Notes: generated by a model from the sequence alone, not told the origin. A DNA stretch of 64,000 nt from Rhizobiales bacterium 32-66-11 (GCA_002304505.1 NCEH01000008.1:1-64000), one strand, 5' to 3'; positions 32,752 to 41,869 are shown, counted from the stretch's first letter. Translations and numbers: made by a program.

Positions 32752-33112
32752 ATGAACCAAACGGGCACGATCGAAAACCGGACGTTCGACGAGATTCGGA
32801 TCGGTGACACCGCCAGCATCGTCCATACGCTCGTCCGAAAGGACGTCGAGCTCTTTGCCGTCATGTCGGGGGACGTCAATCCCACTCATGTCGATGAAGC
32901 GTTCGCCAAGAGCGATCTGTTTCACAAGATCGTAGCACACGGCATGTGGGGCGGTGCCCTTATCTCGACCATTCTCGGCACCGAGCTGCCAGGCCCAGGC
33001 ACCGTCTATTTTGGCCAGACTCTTCGTTTCCATCGCCCAGTTGGTCTCGGCGACACCATCACGGTGACCGTGCGGGTCGCCGAAAAGATTGAAGACGGGC
33101 ATCGCGTCCTTC
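32752..33112 (+). pseudogene. MaoC-like hydratase part of a MaoC-Pta fusion gene, cut by IS66 (5' part)
   Basis: From ATG 32752 the frame encodes a MaoC-type hot-dog domain: 'TFDEIRIGDTASIVHTLVRK', 'VMSGDVNPTHVDEAFAKSDL' (D-x-N-P-x-H hydratase signature) and 'HKIVAHGMWGGALISTILG', to 'AEKIEDGHRVL'. At 33113 the IS66 element begins, and the frame runs 40 bases into it before a stop. Removing the IS and one copy of the 8-bp duplication joins it in frame to 35571 onward, giving a 467-residue MaoC/phosphate acetyltransferase protein, a known bifunctional architecture. Confidence 0.85.
33105..33112. repeat. 8-bp target-site duplication, left copy
   Basis: CGTCCTTC directly before the IS66 left end, identical to 35563-35570. 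IS66 elements make 8-bp duplications. Confidence 0.95.
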
Positions 33113-33174
33113 GTAAGCGTCGTCCTGGGGGCACCTTCATCGGTGGGACGTGAGAGCGCAGTCTGACGATCCTG

Positions 33175-33618
33175 ATGGAGGATCGTTTTGTGTCTGGACT
33201 TGACCATAGACTTGAGCCGGAGATTGAGGTCCGGCGCTTCGAGGTCATCAACGGTGCGATGGGGCGGCGGCGCTGGACGGCGGACGAGCGGGCGCGGATC
33301 CTGGAAGAGACGCTGGTTCCCGGCGCCGTAGTCTCCGCGGTTGCTCGCCGCCACGGGTTGACACCGCAGCAGCTGTTCACCTGGCGCCGAGAGGCGCGCA
33401 AGGCGAGCGAGAGGGTCCCGGCGTTTGTGCCGGCCGTAGTCCTGCCGGAACCGGCTCCGGGATCTGAGCTGCCCGCCCCACCGTCACGGCCGAAACGGCG
33501 GACCCGGGAGCGCCGGGCGGCGATCGAGGTCGACGTCGCCGGGGTTCGAGTGATGATCGAGAACGGGGCTTCGCCGTCCACTATCGCAGCGGTCATCGGC
33601 GCGCTGAAGGCCGGATGA
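33175..33618 (+). CDS. tnpA: IS66 TnpA (OrfA)
   Basis: A 147-residue IS66 accessory protein with a Trp-rich HTH ('MGRRRWTADERARILEETLV', 'VARRHGLTPQQLFTWRREAR') and a Pro/Arg-rich tail. Stop overlaps tnpB ATG. Needed for transposition in IS66 elements. Confidence 0.9.
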   Translation: MEDRFVSGLDHRLEPEIEVRRFEVINGAMGRRRWTADERARILEETLVPGAVVSAVARRHGLTPQQLFTWRREARKASERVPAFVPAVVLPEPAPGSELPAPPSRPKRRTRERRAAIEVDVAGVRVMIENGASPSTIAAVIGALKAG

Positions 33619-33974
33619 TGATCGGCCCGAGCGGCACGGTCCGCGTCATGGTGGCGACGCGGCCGGTGGACTTTCGCAAGGGGGCGGAGGGGCTCGCGGC
33701 GCTGGTGCGCGAGACCATGGGCGCCGATCCATTCTCCGGCACGGTGTACGTGTTCCGGGCCAAGCGCGCGGACCGGGTGAAGCTGGTGTTCTGGGACGGC
33801 ACCGGCGTCGTGCTGGTGGCGAAGCGGCTGGAGGACGGGGAGTTCCGCTGGCCGAAGATCGAGGACGGCACCCTGCAGCTGACATCGGCCCAGCTTCAGG
33901 CCCTGCTCGAGGGCCTCGACTGGCGGCGGGTGCATGAGGCACAGCGTACGACGACACCGGTCGCCGCCAGCTGA
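33615..33974 (+). CDS. tnpB: IS66 TnpB (OrfB)
   Basis: A 119-residue protein of the IS66 Orf2 family: 'IGPSGTVRVMVATRPVDFRK' and 'DPFSGTVYVFRAKRADRVKL', 'WDGTGVVLVAKRLEDGEFRW'. Overlaps tnpA by ATGA. Function in transposition is required but its biochemistry is unclear. Confidence 0.92.
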   Translation: MMIGPSGTVRVMVATRPVDFRKGAEGLAALVRETMGADPFSGTVYVFRAKRADRVKLVFWDGTGVVLVAKRLEDGEFRWPKIEDGTLQLTSAQLQALLEGLDWRRVHEAQRTTTPVAAS

Positions 33975-34016
33975 AGAGGCTCGCAGGCGCCCGGCGAATA
34001 TGATTCTATCTTGATC

Positions 34017-35549
34017 ATGGCCTCGCTCTCCACCGAGCTTCCCCGCGACCCCGAGACGCTCCAGGCGATGCTGATCGCGCGGGACGCGGAGATCGAGCGC
34101 CTGCGCCAGATCATCAAGGAGCTGCAGAGGCACCGCTTCGGACGGCGGGCGGAGAGCCTCCCCGAGGACCAGTTGCTGCTGGCCCTGGAAGAGGCCGAGC
34201 AGGTCGAGGCCTCTGGCTTCGCCGCGTCCGAGGAGCAGGTGCCGGCCGAGAAGGCCGGGCGGGTCGCGAAGCGCCGGGCAAACCGCGGGGCTCTGCCCGC
34301 CCATCTGCCGCGGATCGAGACCGTGGTCGATATCGAGAGCGACATCTGCCCCTGCTGTTCCGGCAAGCTGCACCGCATCGGCGAGGACATGGCGGAGCGG
34401 CTCGACATGGTGCCGGCCCAGTTCCGTGTCCTGGTGGTGCGTCGGCCGAAATATGCCTGCCGGTCCTGCGCGGATGTGGTGGTGCAGGCGCCCGCGCCGG
34501 CGCGGTTGATCGAGGGCGGCCTGCCGACCGAGGCAACCGTCGCCCATGTGCTCGTCTCCAAATATGCCGACCATCTGCCCCTGTACCGCCAGGCCCAGAT
34601 CTATGGGCGCCAGGGCATCGCGCTCGACCGCTCGACGCTGGCGGACTGGGTGGGACGGGCGGCCTTCCTGCTGCGGCCTGTGCACGAGCGGATGCTGGCG
34701 GTTCTGAATGCTTCGCCCAAGCTGTTCGCCGACGAGACCACGGCGCCGGTGCTGGATCCCGGCCGCGGCCGGACCAAGACCGGGCAGCTCTTCGCCTATG
34801 CCCGTGATGACCGGCCCTGGGGCGGCGCCGATCCCCCTGCCGTCGCCTATGTCTATGCCCCGGACCGCAAGGGCGAGCGGCCCATGGCCCACCTCGACGG
34901 CTTCAGCGGCATCCTGCAGGTCGATGGCTATGGCGGCTACAAGGCGCTGGCCGGGCGCAACACGGTGCGCCTGGCGTTCTGCTGGGCGCATGCACGGCGC
35001 CGCTTCTACGAGCTCGCACAGAGCGGTCCCTCGCCAATCGCCGGCGAGGCCCTGCGGCGCATCGCCGAGCTCTATCACGTCGAGGCTGCGATCCGGGGGC
35101 GGCGCCCGGATGAGCGTCAGGCCACGCGTCAGGAAAAGAGCAGGCCGATCATCGAGGCTCTCGAGCCATGGTTGCGGGCGAAGCTGGCGCTGATCAGCCA
35201 GAAGACCAAGCTCGCGGAGGCGATCCGCTACGCCCTCTCGCGCTGGGAGGGGCTGACCCTCTTCCTCGACGACGGCCGCGTCGAGCTGGACAACAATATC
35301 GTGGAGCGCTCCATCCGCCCCCTGGCCCTCACCCGGAAGAATGCGCTCTTCGCCGGCGCCGACGGCGGCGCCGAGCACTGGGCCGTCATCGCCTCCCTCG
35401 TCGAAACCTGCAAGCTCAACGGCATCGACCCCCAGGCCTACCTCGCGGGCGTCATCACCCACATCGTCAACGGCCACCCCAACAGCCGCATCGACGACCT
35501 CATGCCATGGGCCTACCCAGCACAGCCAGCCCTCAGCCACGTGGCCTAA
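34017..35549 (+). CDS. tnpC: IS66 TnpC transposase
   Basis: A 510-residue DDE transposase from ATG 34017 (TTG 34011 is in frame). N-terminal coiled helix 'RDAEIERLRQIIKELQRHRF', Zn-finger-like 'ICPCCSGKLHRIGEDM' and 'KYACRSCADVVVQ', catalytic DDE region with 'KLFADETTAPVLDPG', 'ILQVDGYGGYKAL', 'VELDNNIVERSIRPLALTRK'. The stop lies in the right terminal repeat. Intact. Confidence 0.95.
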   Translation: MASLSTELPRDPETLQAMLIARDAEIERLRQIIKELQRHRFGRRAESLPEDQLLLALEEAEQVEASGFAASEEQVPAEKAGRVAKRRANRGALPAHLPRIETVVDIESDICPCCSGKLHRIGEDMAERLDMVPAQFRVLVVRRPKYACRSCADVVVQAPAPARLIEGGLPTEATVAHVLVSKYADHLPLYRQAQIYGRQGIALDRSTLADWVGRAAFLLRPVHERMLAVLNASPKLFADETTAPVLDPGRGRTKTGQLFAYARDDRPWGGADPPAVAYVYAPDRKGERPMAHLDGFSGILQVDGYGGYKALAGRNTVRLAFCWAHARRRFYELAQSGPSPIAGEALRRIAELYHVEAAIRGRRPDERQATRQEKSRPIIEALEPWLRAKLALISQKTKLAEAIRYALSRWEGLTLFLDDGRVELDNNIVERSIRPLALTRKNALFAGADGGAEHWAVIASLVETCKLNGIDPQAYLAGVITHIVNGHPNSRIDDLMPWAYPAQPALSHVA

Positions 35550-35562
35550 GGACAACGCTTAC

Positions 35563-35570
35563 CGTCCTTC
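35563..35570. repeat. 8-bp target-site duplication, right copy
   Basis: CGTCCTTC directly after the IS66 right end (see 33105-33112). Confidence 0.95.
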
Positions 35571-36613
35571 TCGACTGCAAGGCGGTCAATCAGCTCGGTG
35601 AGATCGTCATCAGTGGAATTGCAGATGTGATCGCGCCAACGGAGAAAATCTCTCGCCAGCGCACGATTCTGCCAGAGGTAGAGTTCGTCGAGAAAGGGCG
35701 TTGGCATCGCCATCTCATGAAATTGGTCCAAGGTCTTGAGCCAATTCGCACGGCTGTGGTGCATCCCGTCGATACGACATCACTACTCGGCGCGATCGAG
35801 GCTGCTCAACAGAAGCTGATCGTCCCCATCCTGGTCGGACCTGAGGCAAAGATTCGGGCCGCTGCTCAGCAAGCTGCGCTCGATCTGTCCCCCTTTGAAA
35901 TCGTCCCAACGGAGCACAGCGATGCTGCGGCGGCACAGGCGGTCGCGATGGCGCGTGCCGGCAAGGTCGGGGCCTTGATGAAGGGGGCGCTGCACACCGA
36001 TGAACTCATGGGCGCCGTAGTGGATCGCGATCATGGACTGCGGACCGCGCGGCGGGTCAGCCATGTGTTCGCGATCGACGCGCCACGCTATCCACGCCCG
36101 CTCTTCATCACCGACGCGGCGATCAATATCAATCCCAATCTCGACGACAAGCGCGACATCGTGCAGAACGCGATCGACTTGGCTCATGCCCTGGGACTCG
36201 CGACGCCGAAGGTAGCCGTCCTGTCGGCCGTCGAGACGGTGTCGTCGAAGATTCCATCGACACTCGACGCCGCAGCTCTCTGCAAGATGGCGGACCGCGG
36301 CCAGATCACCGGCGCGCTCCTCGACGGCCCGCTCGCGTTCGACAATGCCGTTTCCATCGATGCGGCAACGACGAAGGGCATCATCACTCCCGTCGCGGGC
36401 CAAGCAGACATCCTCCTTGTGCCTGACCTCGAGGCCGGAAACATGCTGGCGAAGCAGCTTGAATATCTTGCCGAGGCCGAAGTCGCCGGCATCGTGCTGG
36501 GCGCGCGTGTCCCGATCATCCTGACCAGCCGTGCAGGCACGACGGCCGCGCGGTTGGCCTCCTGTGCCATCGCGCTTCTGCTCGCCCGCTATAGGGCCGG
36601 TATCCGGCCGTGA
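35563..36613 (+). pseudogene. Phosphate acetyl/butyryltransferase part of the MaoC-Pta gene (3' part)
   Basis: The frame after the IS reads 'LLDCKAVNQLGEIVISGIAD' then a phosphotransacetylase domain: 'LIVPILVGPEAKIRAAAQQA', 'GKVGALMKGALHTDELMGAV', 'VSHVFAIDAPRYPRPLFITD', 'LVPDLEAGNMLAKQLEYLAE'. The enzyme would convert acyl-CoA and phosphate to acyl phosphate, giving ATP through a kinase. It now lacks its own start; a chimeric ORF through the IS end could be translated but would not have the MaoC part. No acetate kinase gene follows. Stop TGA 36611-36613. Confidence 0.85.
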
Positions 36614-36773
36614 CAGGCGCAATCATGGTCCAAGATGTCGGATCTTTGATCTAGCGATCCAAGTCGGTCTCATTCAAACCGGCGGGCCTCGACATGAAGC
36701 TACGAGCAATGTCTGTTCGTGCGTGCTTCCAGAGCTTGATCATGCATTTCACTCAACATTCGCGGCTCGCCAT

Positions 36774-37358
36774 CTACGCCCGTGGATAGTGCATTTCCAG
36801 TGTGGCGGCGCAGGCTTCTATACTGCCGATGAGGCCATCCGCAATCGAATTGCCGGGCTTCGGCGCTGTCATGAAGGTGGCAATGGCCCTGTTCCAGGCG
36901 GCTTCGCCGACGCATGTGTGGAGGGCGTTGTCGGCCAAAATCTCAACATGGCGTTCGCCCAAGGACACGAAGAGCAGCATGCCGGGACGATGTTCGTGGT
37001 CGGCCAGGATCCGTGCCGCAAACTCACGACGGGCCAAGCCGACACAGTGCTCGCGCTTGATCCGGCCAGGCACGAGCAACAAACGTAGAGGCAACCAATC
37101 AAAGATCAGAGCCGAGCTCGCGAACGTCCCCGCCTGGATCAGAAAGCCGATGGGGAGTGGCAATAGCGGCCAGAAGATCGCCAATAGGCCTCCGACTGCA
37201 AGGGCGGCTGCAGCCGCCCATATCAGCGGAAAAAGCAAATACCGATCGCTGAGCGGAGTGACCACCAACGCGAAGTGTGCGCCAGTGCGCCGTTCAACGG
37301 TCGTCATAAGCTCGTGTAGGCGTCGGCTGTCGTCGTCGGACATGCATTTCATCTTCAT
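36774..37358 (-). CDS. TPM-domain (TLP18.3/Psb32-like) membrane protein
   Basis: A 194-residue protein with N-terminal 'RLHELMTTVERRTGAHFALV', two transmembrane helices in the middle and 'MLLFVSLGERHVEILADNAL' near the end, the TPM-phosphatase-like pattern. Often found with LemA and YgcG-like proteins, as here. ATG 37358 overlaps the preceding gene's stop. Function unknown; envelope stress is a guess. Confidence 0.75.
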   Translation of the reverse strand: MKMKCMSDDDSRRLHELMTTVERRTGAHFALVVTPLSDRYLLFPLIWAAAAALAVGGLLAIFWPLLPLPIGFLIQAGTFASSALIFDWLPLRLLLVPGRIKREHCVGLARREFAARILADHEHRPGMLLFVSLGERHVEILADNALHTCVGEAAWNRAIATFMTAPKPGNSIADGLIGSIEACAATLEMHYPRA

Positions 37359-38107
37359 CACCAGCGTCCTGATGCTCCCCCGCCACCAAACGAGCCTCCG
37401 CCGCCGGAAAACCCGCCGCGCGAGAAGCCGCCACGCCCGGGCCCCCCGTGCCGTCCGCGGAATCCGCCAAGGAACAGCAGAGGCCAGAAGAAACGGCCGA
37501 AGATGAACATGATGACGATAATGGCGATGACGCTTCCGCCTCCACTACCGTCTTCGTCTTGGCTCTTTCGTTGCTCGGTTTGCTGGGGCAGGGCAGACGC
37601 ATCGCCGCCCAGAACACGCAGAAGCGTCGTTGCCCCGACAAGAACGCCGGTGTTGAAATCGCCCTTCCGAAATTCGGGCAGGATGAGATTCTCGATGATC
37701 AGCCTGCTCTGTGCATCGGTGAGCCGACCCTCCAGGCCGTAGCCGACTTCAACCCGCACATTGCGTTCGTTCGGCGCTACCAACAGCAATGCACCGTTGT
37801 TCTGACCCTTTTGTCCGATCCCCCAGGCGCGGCCCAACTGATAGCCAAAGTCGTCGATGGAATAGCCTTGAAGTGATTTGATCGTTGCAATGACAATCTG
37901 GTTCCCGGTCTGCGCCTCATGCTGAGCCAGCATTTGTGTCAGCTTTTGCTGCGTTTCAGCTGAAAGGATACCTGCGTCATCCACTACGCGACCGGTGAGG
38001 GGTGGAAAAACCGGCGCTGCGTAGAGCGCGGTGGCAAGCAATACATAGACCAGCCCTGCGAGAAGTGCTTGCCATGCGACCTGCGGATGCATGCGGGGGT
38101 GGATCAT
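37358..38107 (-). CDS. YgcG-type TPM-domain membrane protein
   Basis: A 249-residue protein: signal/TM N-terminus, TPM domain 'VFPPLTGRVVDDAGILSAET', 'GNQIVIATIKSLQGYSIDDF', 'NGALLLVAPNERNVRVEVGY', a C-terminal helix 'VIAIIVIMFIFGRFFWPLLF' and a Gly-rich tail. Standard YgcG layout. The stop of lemA overlaps its start (ATGA). Probably a membrane quality or assembly factor acting with LemA. Confidence 0.85.
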   Translation of the reverse strand: MIHPRMHPQVAWQALLAGLVYVLLATALYAAPVFPPLTGRVVDDAGILSAETQQKLTQMLAQHEAQTGNQIVIATIKSLQGYSIDDFGYQLGRAWGIGQKGQNNGALLLVAPNERNVRVEVGYGLEGRLTDAQSRLIIENLILPEFRKGDFNTGVLVGATTLLRVLGGDASALPQQTEQRKSQDEDGSGGGSVIAIIVIMFIFGRFFWPLLFLGGFRGRHGGPGRGGFSRGGFSGGGGSFGGGGASGRW

Positions 38108-38706
38108 AGTTTGACTTGCGGCACTTCTTGCGCCTTTTCATCGATCGTAAAGGTTTCTCTCACCTTGGCGTTCGGATAAAGGATAGCTGCGATCCATCGG
38201 CTGGGAATGGTGCGCAAGGTCGTGTTGTAGGTTTGCACCGTGCCGATATAGTCGCGCCGCGCGACGGCGATGCGGTTCTCCGTGCCCTCGAGCTGCGATT
38301 GAAGCGCTAGGAAATTTTGGTTCGACTTGAGATCGGGGTATTGCTCGCTGATAGCCAAAAGGCGTCCCAAGGCCCCGCCAAGAGATGCTTGGTTTTGTTC
38401 GAACTGACGGAAGGCGTCCGGGTTGGTGAGGATGTCCGCCGGCAAGGTCACTTGGGTGGCGCGCGCACGAGCCTCGGTGACCTGCGTCAACACCGTCTGC
38501 TCCTGTTTAGCATAGCCCCTCACCGTTTCTACCAGGTTGGGAACGAGATCGGCGCGTCGTTGATACTGGTTCAGCACCTCGCTCCAAGCAGCTTTCACCT
38601 GCTCATCCTGGGTTGGCACAGCGTTGATACCGCAGCCGGCGAGGCCGATCGCAAGAAGGAGGACCGCGCCGACGCGAGCGGCCAAGCGTGCAATCGGATG
38701 GCTCAT
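38104..38706 (-). CDS. lemA: LemA-family lipoprotein
   Basis: A 200-residue lipoprotein: MSHPIARLAARVGAVLLLAI then lipobox L-A-G-C, and LemA signature 'NQYQRRADLVPNLVETVRGY', 'AISEQYPDLKSNQNFLALQS', 'RNRIAVARRDY'-like 'TENRIAVARRDYIGTVQTYN'. First gene of a three-gene operon with two TPM genes. SD GGGAGGAG. An FNR-type box lies 140 bases upstream. Confidence 0.9.
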   Translation of the reverse strand: MSHPIARLAARVGAVLLLAIGLAGCGINAVPTQDEQVKAAWSEVLNQYQRRADLVPNLVETVRGYAKQEQTVLTQVTEARARATQVTLPADILTNPDAFRQFEQNQASLGGALGRLLAISEQYPDLKSNQNFLALQSQLEGTENRIAVARRDYIGTVQTYNTTLRTIPSRWIAAILYPNAKVRETFTIDEKAQEVPQVKL

Positions 38707-38845
38707 TCTATTGTCTCCTCCCGGACGACAGGGCGATCCAGGGATGGCGGAATTGCCAGGCATTTTTCGTCTGATGCAGCCTTGGCTCCCGGGAGCGCTC
38801 AGACTTCGAGTTTTTGACCTTAGGTGGTACGCTTGTTGGGAATCT

Positions 38846-38859
38846 TTGATCCTGATTAA
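38846..38859. promoter_or_regulatory. FNR/FixK-type box
   Basis: TTGAT-CCTG-ATTAA. It is 140 bases from the lemA start and 277 from the response regulator start. Fits TTGAT-N4-RTYAA. Confidence 0.55.
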
Positions 38860-38911
38860 GGAACCGCGCTTTGGCCGCGCACAGTGTTAATCCGCGATGA
38901 ACCTCAGCATC

Positions 38912-38939
38912 CGATGTGTCTTGTGACACGTACACATCG
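38912..38939. promoter_or_regulatory. Nested inverted repeat upstream of the response-regulator gene
   Basis: CGATGTGT (38912-38919) and ACACATCG (38932-38939) are perfect 8-bp arms; inside, GTGTC (38916-38920) can pair with GACAC (38925-38929). It may be an operator of the response regulator downstream. Confidence 0.35.
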
Positions 38940-39135
38940 ACTGCCAATCGCACAGATGCTCGCCGTCCCGAAGAATTGCGCTATCGCTTCGACGTCCATG
39001 GCAAGATTCGAGCTATTGTTGCGGCGCCAATAGACGTTGCTAAACCCACATCATTTTGGAGAGAGCTGATATAGTCCTTCAGCTTCACGTCAGCATAGGA
39101 TGGTATTTGCTCAAGGCAATTTCTTGGGAGAGACC

Positions 39136-39792
39136 TTGCGCATATTACTGATCGAAGACGACCAGGTGCTGGGCACGGCCATCCGCGATCACATCGCGTC
39201 AAACGGCCACGGCGTCGACTGGGTGCAGCGGATCGACGACGCGCGATTGGCCCTGGCCACTGTCGGGTATGAGCTGATCCTCCTCGACCTCGGGCTGACC
39301 GACGGTGACGGTCTGGCCTTGTTGCGCGAATTGCGCGCCGCGCGAAACCCGGTGCCCGTCATCATCGCAACGGCACAGGACCAGATCGCCGTCCGTATCG
39401 AGGGGCTGAACGCGGGGGCGGACGACTATCTGGTCAAGCCGTTCGACCTCAGCGAAATGATCGCGCGGATTTCCGCCGTGACGCGCCGCTACACCGGCGA
39501 TCCGAACCCCGCCATCGACATCGGCCCTGTCTCGATCGACCTGGCCCTGAGGCTGGTCACGGTGGCGGGCGAGGATGCCGGGATCACCGCGCGGGAATGG
39601 GCGGTGCTGGAACGGCTCGTCCGCCATCGTGGCGCCGTCGTCACGAAGAGCGAGATCGAGGATTCACTCTATGAATTCGGCGCGGAAATCGACAGCAACG
39701 CCGTCGAAGTCTATGTCAGCCGTCTGCGCAAGAAGCTCGGCAGGGAGTTCGTGAGCACCGTCCGGGGCCTCGGCTACAAGGCGGGAAGCTGA
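39136..39792 (+). CDS. OmpR/PhoB-type response regulator
   Basis: A 218-residue regulator from TTG 39136 (GGGAG 5 bases upstream), or 230 from ATG 39100. Receiver: acidic 'LLIEDDQ', phosphoacceptor D51 in 'LILLDLGLTDGDG', 'VIIATAQDQ', Lys in 'DDYLVKPFDLSEM'. C-terminal winged helix 'ITAREWAVLERLVRHRGAVV' and 'VEVYVSRLRKKLGREFVSTV', 'RGLGYK'. QseB/TctD-like group. The kinase gene follows after 2 bases. Confidence 0.9.
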   Translation: MRILLIEDDQVLGTAIRDHIASNGHGVDWVQRIDDARLALATVGYELILLDLGLTDGDGLALLRELRAARNPVPVIIATAQDQIAVRIEGLNAGADDYLVKPFDLSEMIARISAVTRRYTGDPNPAIDIGPVSIDLALRLVTVAGEDAGITAREWAVLERLVRHRGAVVTKSEIEDSLYEFGAEIDSNAVEVYVSRLRKKLGREFVSTVRGLGYKAGS

Positions 39793-39794
39793 GA

Positions 39795-41234
39795 TTGGCG
39801 CGTCCTTCGATAGCCTGGCGCCTCGCCGCCGGTCTTTCGGCGACCATGGCCGTGCTTTGGATCGGAGCCGCGGGCCTCGCCGGCACGGTCATGTATGCTC
39901 AGATCAACGAGGCTTTCGACCAATCCTTGCGCCAGGGTGCGCTTCGTCTGCTGCCGCTGGCGGTTCATGAAATCGGCGAGGGTGACAAATATGGCCTGGA
40001 TCGCGTGCGGGGTTCCGATCGCGACGAGGACGAAGCCTACTTCACCTACTACCTGATCGATCAGCATGGCGCCATGGTTCTGCGGACGGACGACGCCCCG
40101 GACATCTCGCCGCCGGTCCTCGTCTCGGCCGGCTTCTCGGATGTCGACGGCAAGCGCCTGTTTTCGAAGACGGACCCCCGATCCGGATTCTCGATCGTCC
40201 TTGTCGAGCGCACGGAGCACCGCCGCGCGGCTTTGAGGGCAGCGCTGGCTACAATCCTGTGGCCGCTCGCCGGGCTAATACCGCTGGTCGGGGGCGGCAT
40301 CTGGATCGCGATCCGGCTGGGGATGCGTCCCGTCGAGCGGTTGACGCACGACATTTCGCAGCGCGGCAGCCGGAACTTGTCGCCTTTGACGTCGGACGGA
40401 CAGCCTGCGGAACTCGCGCCCATCGCAGAGGCGGTGGCAAGCCTGCTCACGCGCCTTAGCGCGGCACTAGATGCGGAGCGGGCGTTTGCGGCCAGCAGCG
40501 CCCACGAATTACGAACGCCGATCGCTGGAGCCTTGGCTCAGACGCAGCAATTGGCGATCGAACTCGGCGACCAGCCGGCCGGCCGGCGTCTGAGGGAGGT
40601 CGAGTTCTCCTTGAGGCGCCTGGCGCAACTGTCCGAAAAGCTGCTGCAGCTCTCGCGCCTCGATGCGGGCTTCGCGCAGGCGGAGTCGGCCTCCGATCTT
40701 CTCCCGGCTCTGCGTCTGGTGGTGCGGGACTTCCAGGTGGCATCGAGGACGCAGTCACGGGTGAGATTGCAGGTTGCGCAAGGACTGGCCCTCGTCGGCC
40801 GGATCAACCTTGATGCCTTCGCCATCGCCGTGCGCAACCTGATCCAGAACGCCCTGATCCATGGTGCGCCGGATGGCTTGGTCGAGGTTATCGCCGGGCC
40901 GGGCCGACAGGTTCGCGTGATCAATGCGGGGCCGGTTGTCCCCGGAGCAACGCTGGCGCGGATCGCTGAGCCCTTCAGGCGCGGCTCCACATCGGCCAAG
41001 GGAACGGGCCTCGGCCTGTCCATCGTCCGCTCCATCATGGACCAGACGGGTGGAAGCCTGACGCTCCGTTCGCCCGCGATCGAGAGGAAGGATGGCTTCG
41101 AGGCCATTCTCCAATGGCCGGACGAGTTGCCTTCGGAAAAAGTGGCCGTCCATTGCCGTAGTGCGGTCGTGGGTACCGTCGATGACGACTTGCCGGTGCA
41201 TCACCTACCACCGCAGGTATCGGCGAAACGTTGA
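39795..41234 (+). CDS. Sensor histidine kinase
   Basis: A 479-residue membrane kinase from TTG 39795. TM helices at about 10-35 and 150-175 flank a periplasmic sensor; HAMP-like region; DHp 'ASSAHELRTPIAGALAQTQQ' with phospho-His; N box 'NLIQNALIHGAPDGLVE', G boxes 'GTGLGLSIVRSIMDQTGGSL'. Pairs with the upstream regulator. The C-terminal ~30 residues are non-conserved. The stimulus is unknown. Confidence 0.9.
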   Translation: MARPSIAWRLAAGLSATMAVLWIGAAGLAGTVMYAQINEAFDQSLRQGALRLLPLAVHEIGEGDKYGLDRVRGSDRDEDEAYFTYYLIDQHGAMVLRTDDAPDISPPVLVSAGFSDVDGKRLFSKTDPRSGFSIVLVERTEHRRAALRAALATILWPLAGLIPLVGGGIWIAIRLGMRPVERLTHDISQRGSRNLSPLTSDGQPAELAPIAEAVASLLTRLSAALDAERAFAASSAHELRTPIAGALAQTQQLAIELGDQPAGRRLREVEFSLRRLAQLSEKLLQLSRLDAGFAQAESASDLLPALRLVVRDFQVASRTQSRVRLQVAQGLALVGRINLDAFAIAVRNLIQNALIHGAPDGLVEVIAGPGRQVRVINAGPVVPGATLARIAEPFRRGSTSAKGTGLGLSIVRSIMDQTGGSLTLRSPAIERKDGFEAILQWPDELPSEKVAVHCRSAVVGTVDDDLPVHHLPPQVSAKR

Positions 41235-41307
41235 AAAGCTTGCGGCCACGCACTGGAGCGACAGCCGGCTTTCCGCCGACCTCTCGCGGACGATGATGGA
41301 GCAGGAT

Positions 41308-41817
41308 TCAAGCCGGCGTCATGCGGCGAAGGGTATCGTCCTTCAGGACGAAGTGATGGTACAGCGCCATGAGACCGTGGAGACCGGCGATAACGAGAAA
41401 CACGGTTCCGCCGTTGCTGTGGAGGTCCGCGACGATACCCGGAGGTTGCTGGACCGGTGCCGTCAGGGCCGGCAGGGTCACTCCGAACACGGTAACTGGG
41501 ATGCCTAGCGCCGAGGCGGCGTACCATCCCGAAAGCGGCATGGCGATCAAAAACGCATAGAGCACGGCATGGCCGGCCTTGGCGGCAAGCTGCAGCAGGG
41601 GAGCGCTGCGTGGGTCGAGCCGAGGAGCACCGCCGGCCAGCCGCGCGATGAGCCGCGGCACCACGAGCACCAGCACGGCGAGACCGAACGCGAAGTGTAC
41701 TGTTGGAGGGTTCTTCAGAATCTGTGGTCCGCCTTCGCCGAGGAACCAGGCGACCACCACGCAAATCGCCGTCAGCCAATGCAGTACGATCATGAATTTC
41801 GAGTAACGCTGAACCAT
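41308..41817 (-). CDS. Cytochrome b561 family membrane protein
   Basis: A 169-residue protein, four helices, with paired heme-ligand His: 'FMIVLHWLTAICVVVAW', 'TVHFAFGLAVLVLVVPRLIA', 'KAGHAVLYAFLIAMPLSGWY' and 'VIAGLHGLMALYHHFVLKDD'. Shuttles electrons in the inner membrane. ATG 41817 has GAGG; the longer frame to 41910 is integrase remnant, not part of it. Convergent with the kinase gene. Confidence 0.88.
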   Translation of the reverse strand: MVQRYSKFMIVLHWLTAICVVVAWFLGEGGPQILKNPPTVHFAFGLAVLVLVVPRLIARLAGGAPRLDPRSAPLLQLAAKAGHAVLYAFLIAMPLSGWYAASALGIPVTVFGVTLPALTAPVQQPPGIVADLHSNGGTVFLVIAGLHGLMALYHHFVLKDDTLRRMTPA

Positions 41818-41869
41818 GTGCCGCCTCGGCTGTCTTTCCATAGGATTGTTGCCGGCGCAACTAGACCCT

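Larger units (their letters stand above)
33113..35562 (+). mobile_element. Complete IS66-family insertion sequence
   Basis: A 2450-base element with terminal inverted repeats beginning GTAAGCGT (18 of the first 22 positions agree between ends), three ORFs (tnpA, tnpB, tnpC) in the usual order, and a perfect 8-bp target duplication on both sides. Its completeness and exact duplication show a recent insertion. It disrupts the MaoC-Pta gene. Confidence 0.97.
38707..39135. other. Divergent regulatory region between lemA operon and two-component genes
   Basis: Contains an FNR-type box (38846-38859) and an inverted repeat (38912-38939). Small frames here (e.g. 81 residues on minus, 38708-38953) have no family match. 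An alternative response-regulator start at 39100 lies at its end. Confidence 0.5.

Noticed and set aside
33006..35555. 849-residue open frame on the minus strand across IS66
   Set aside because: It is antisense to three intact IS66 genes; in high-GC DNA the opposite frame is often open. No domain resemblance.
36640..36670. TTTGATCTAGCGATC near 36650 as an FNR box
   Set aside because: The spacing and right half do not fit TTGAT-N4-ATCAA.
38708..38953. 81-residue minus frame upstream of lemA
   Set aside because: Covers the FNR-type box and inverted repeat, with no homology; more likely regulatory DNA.
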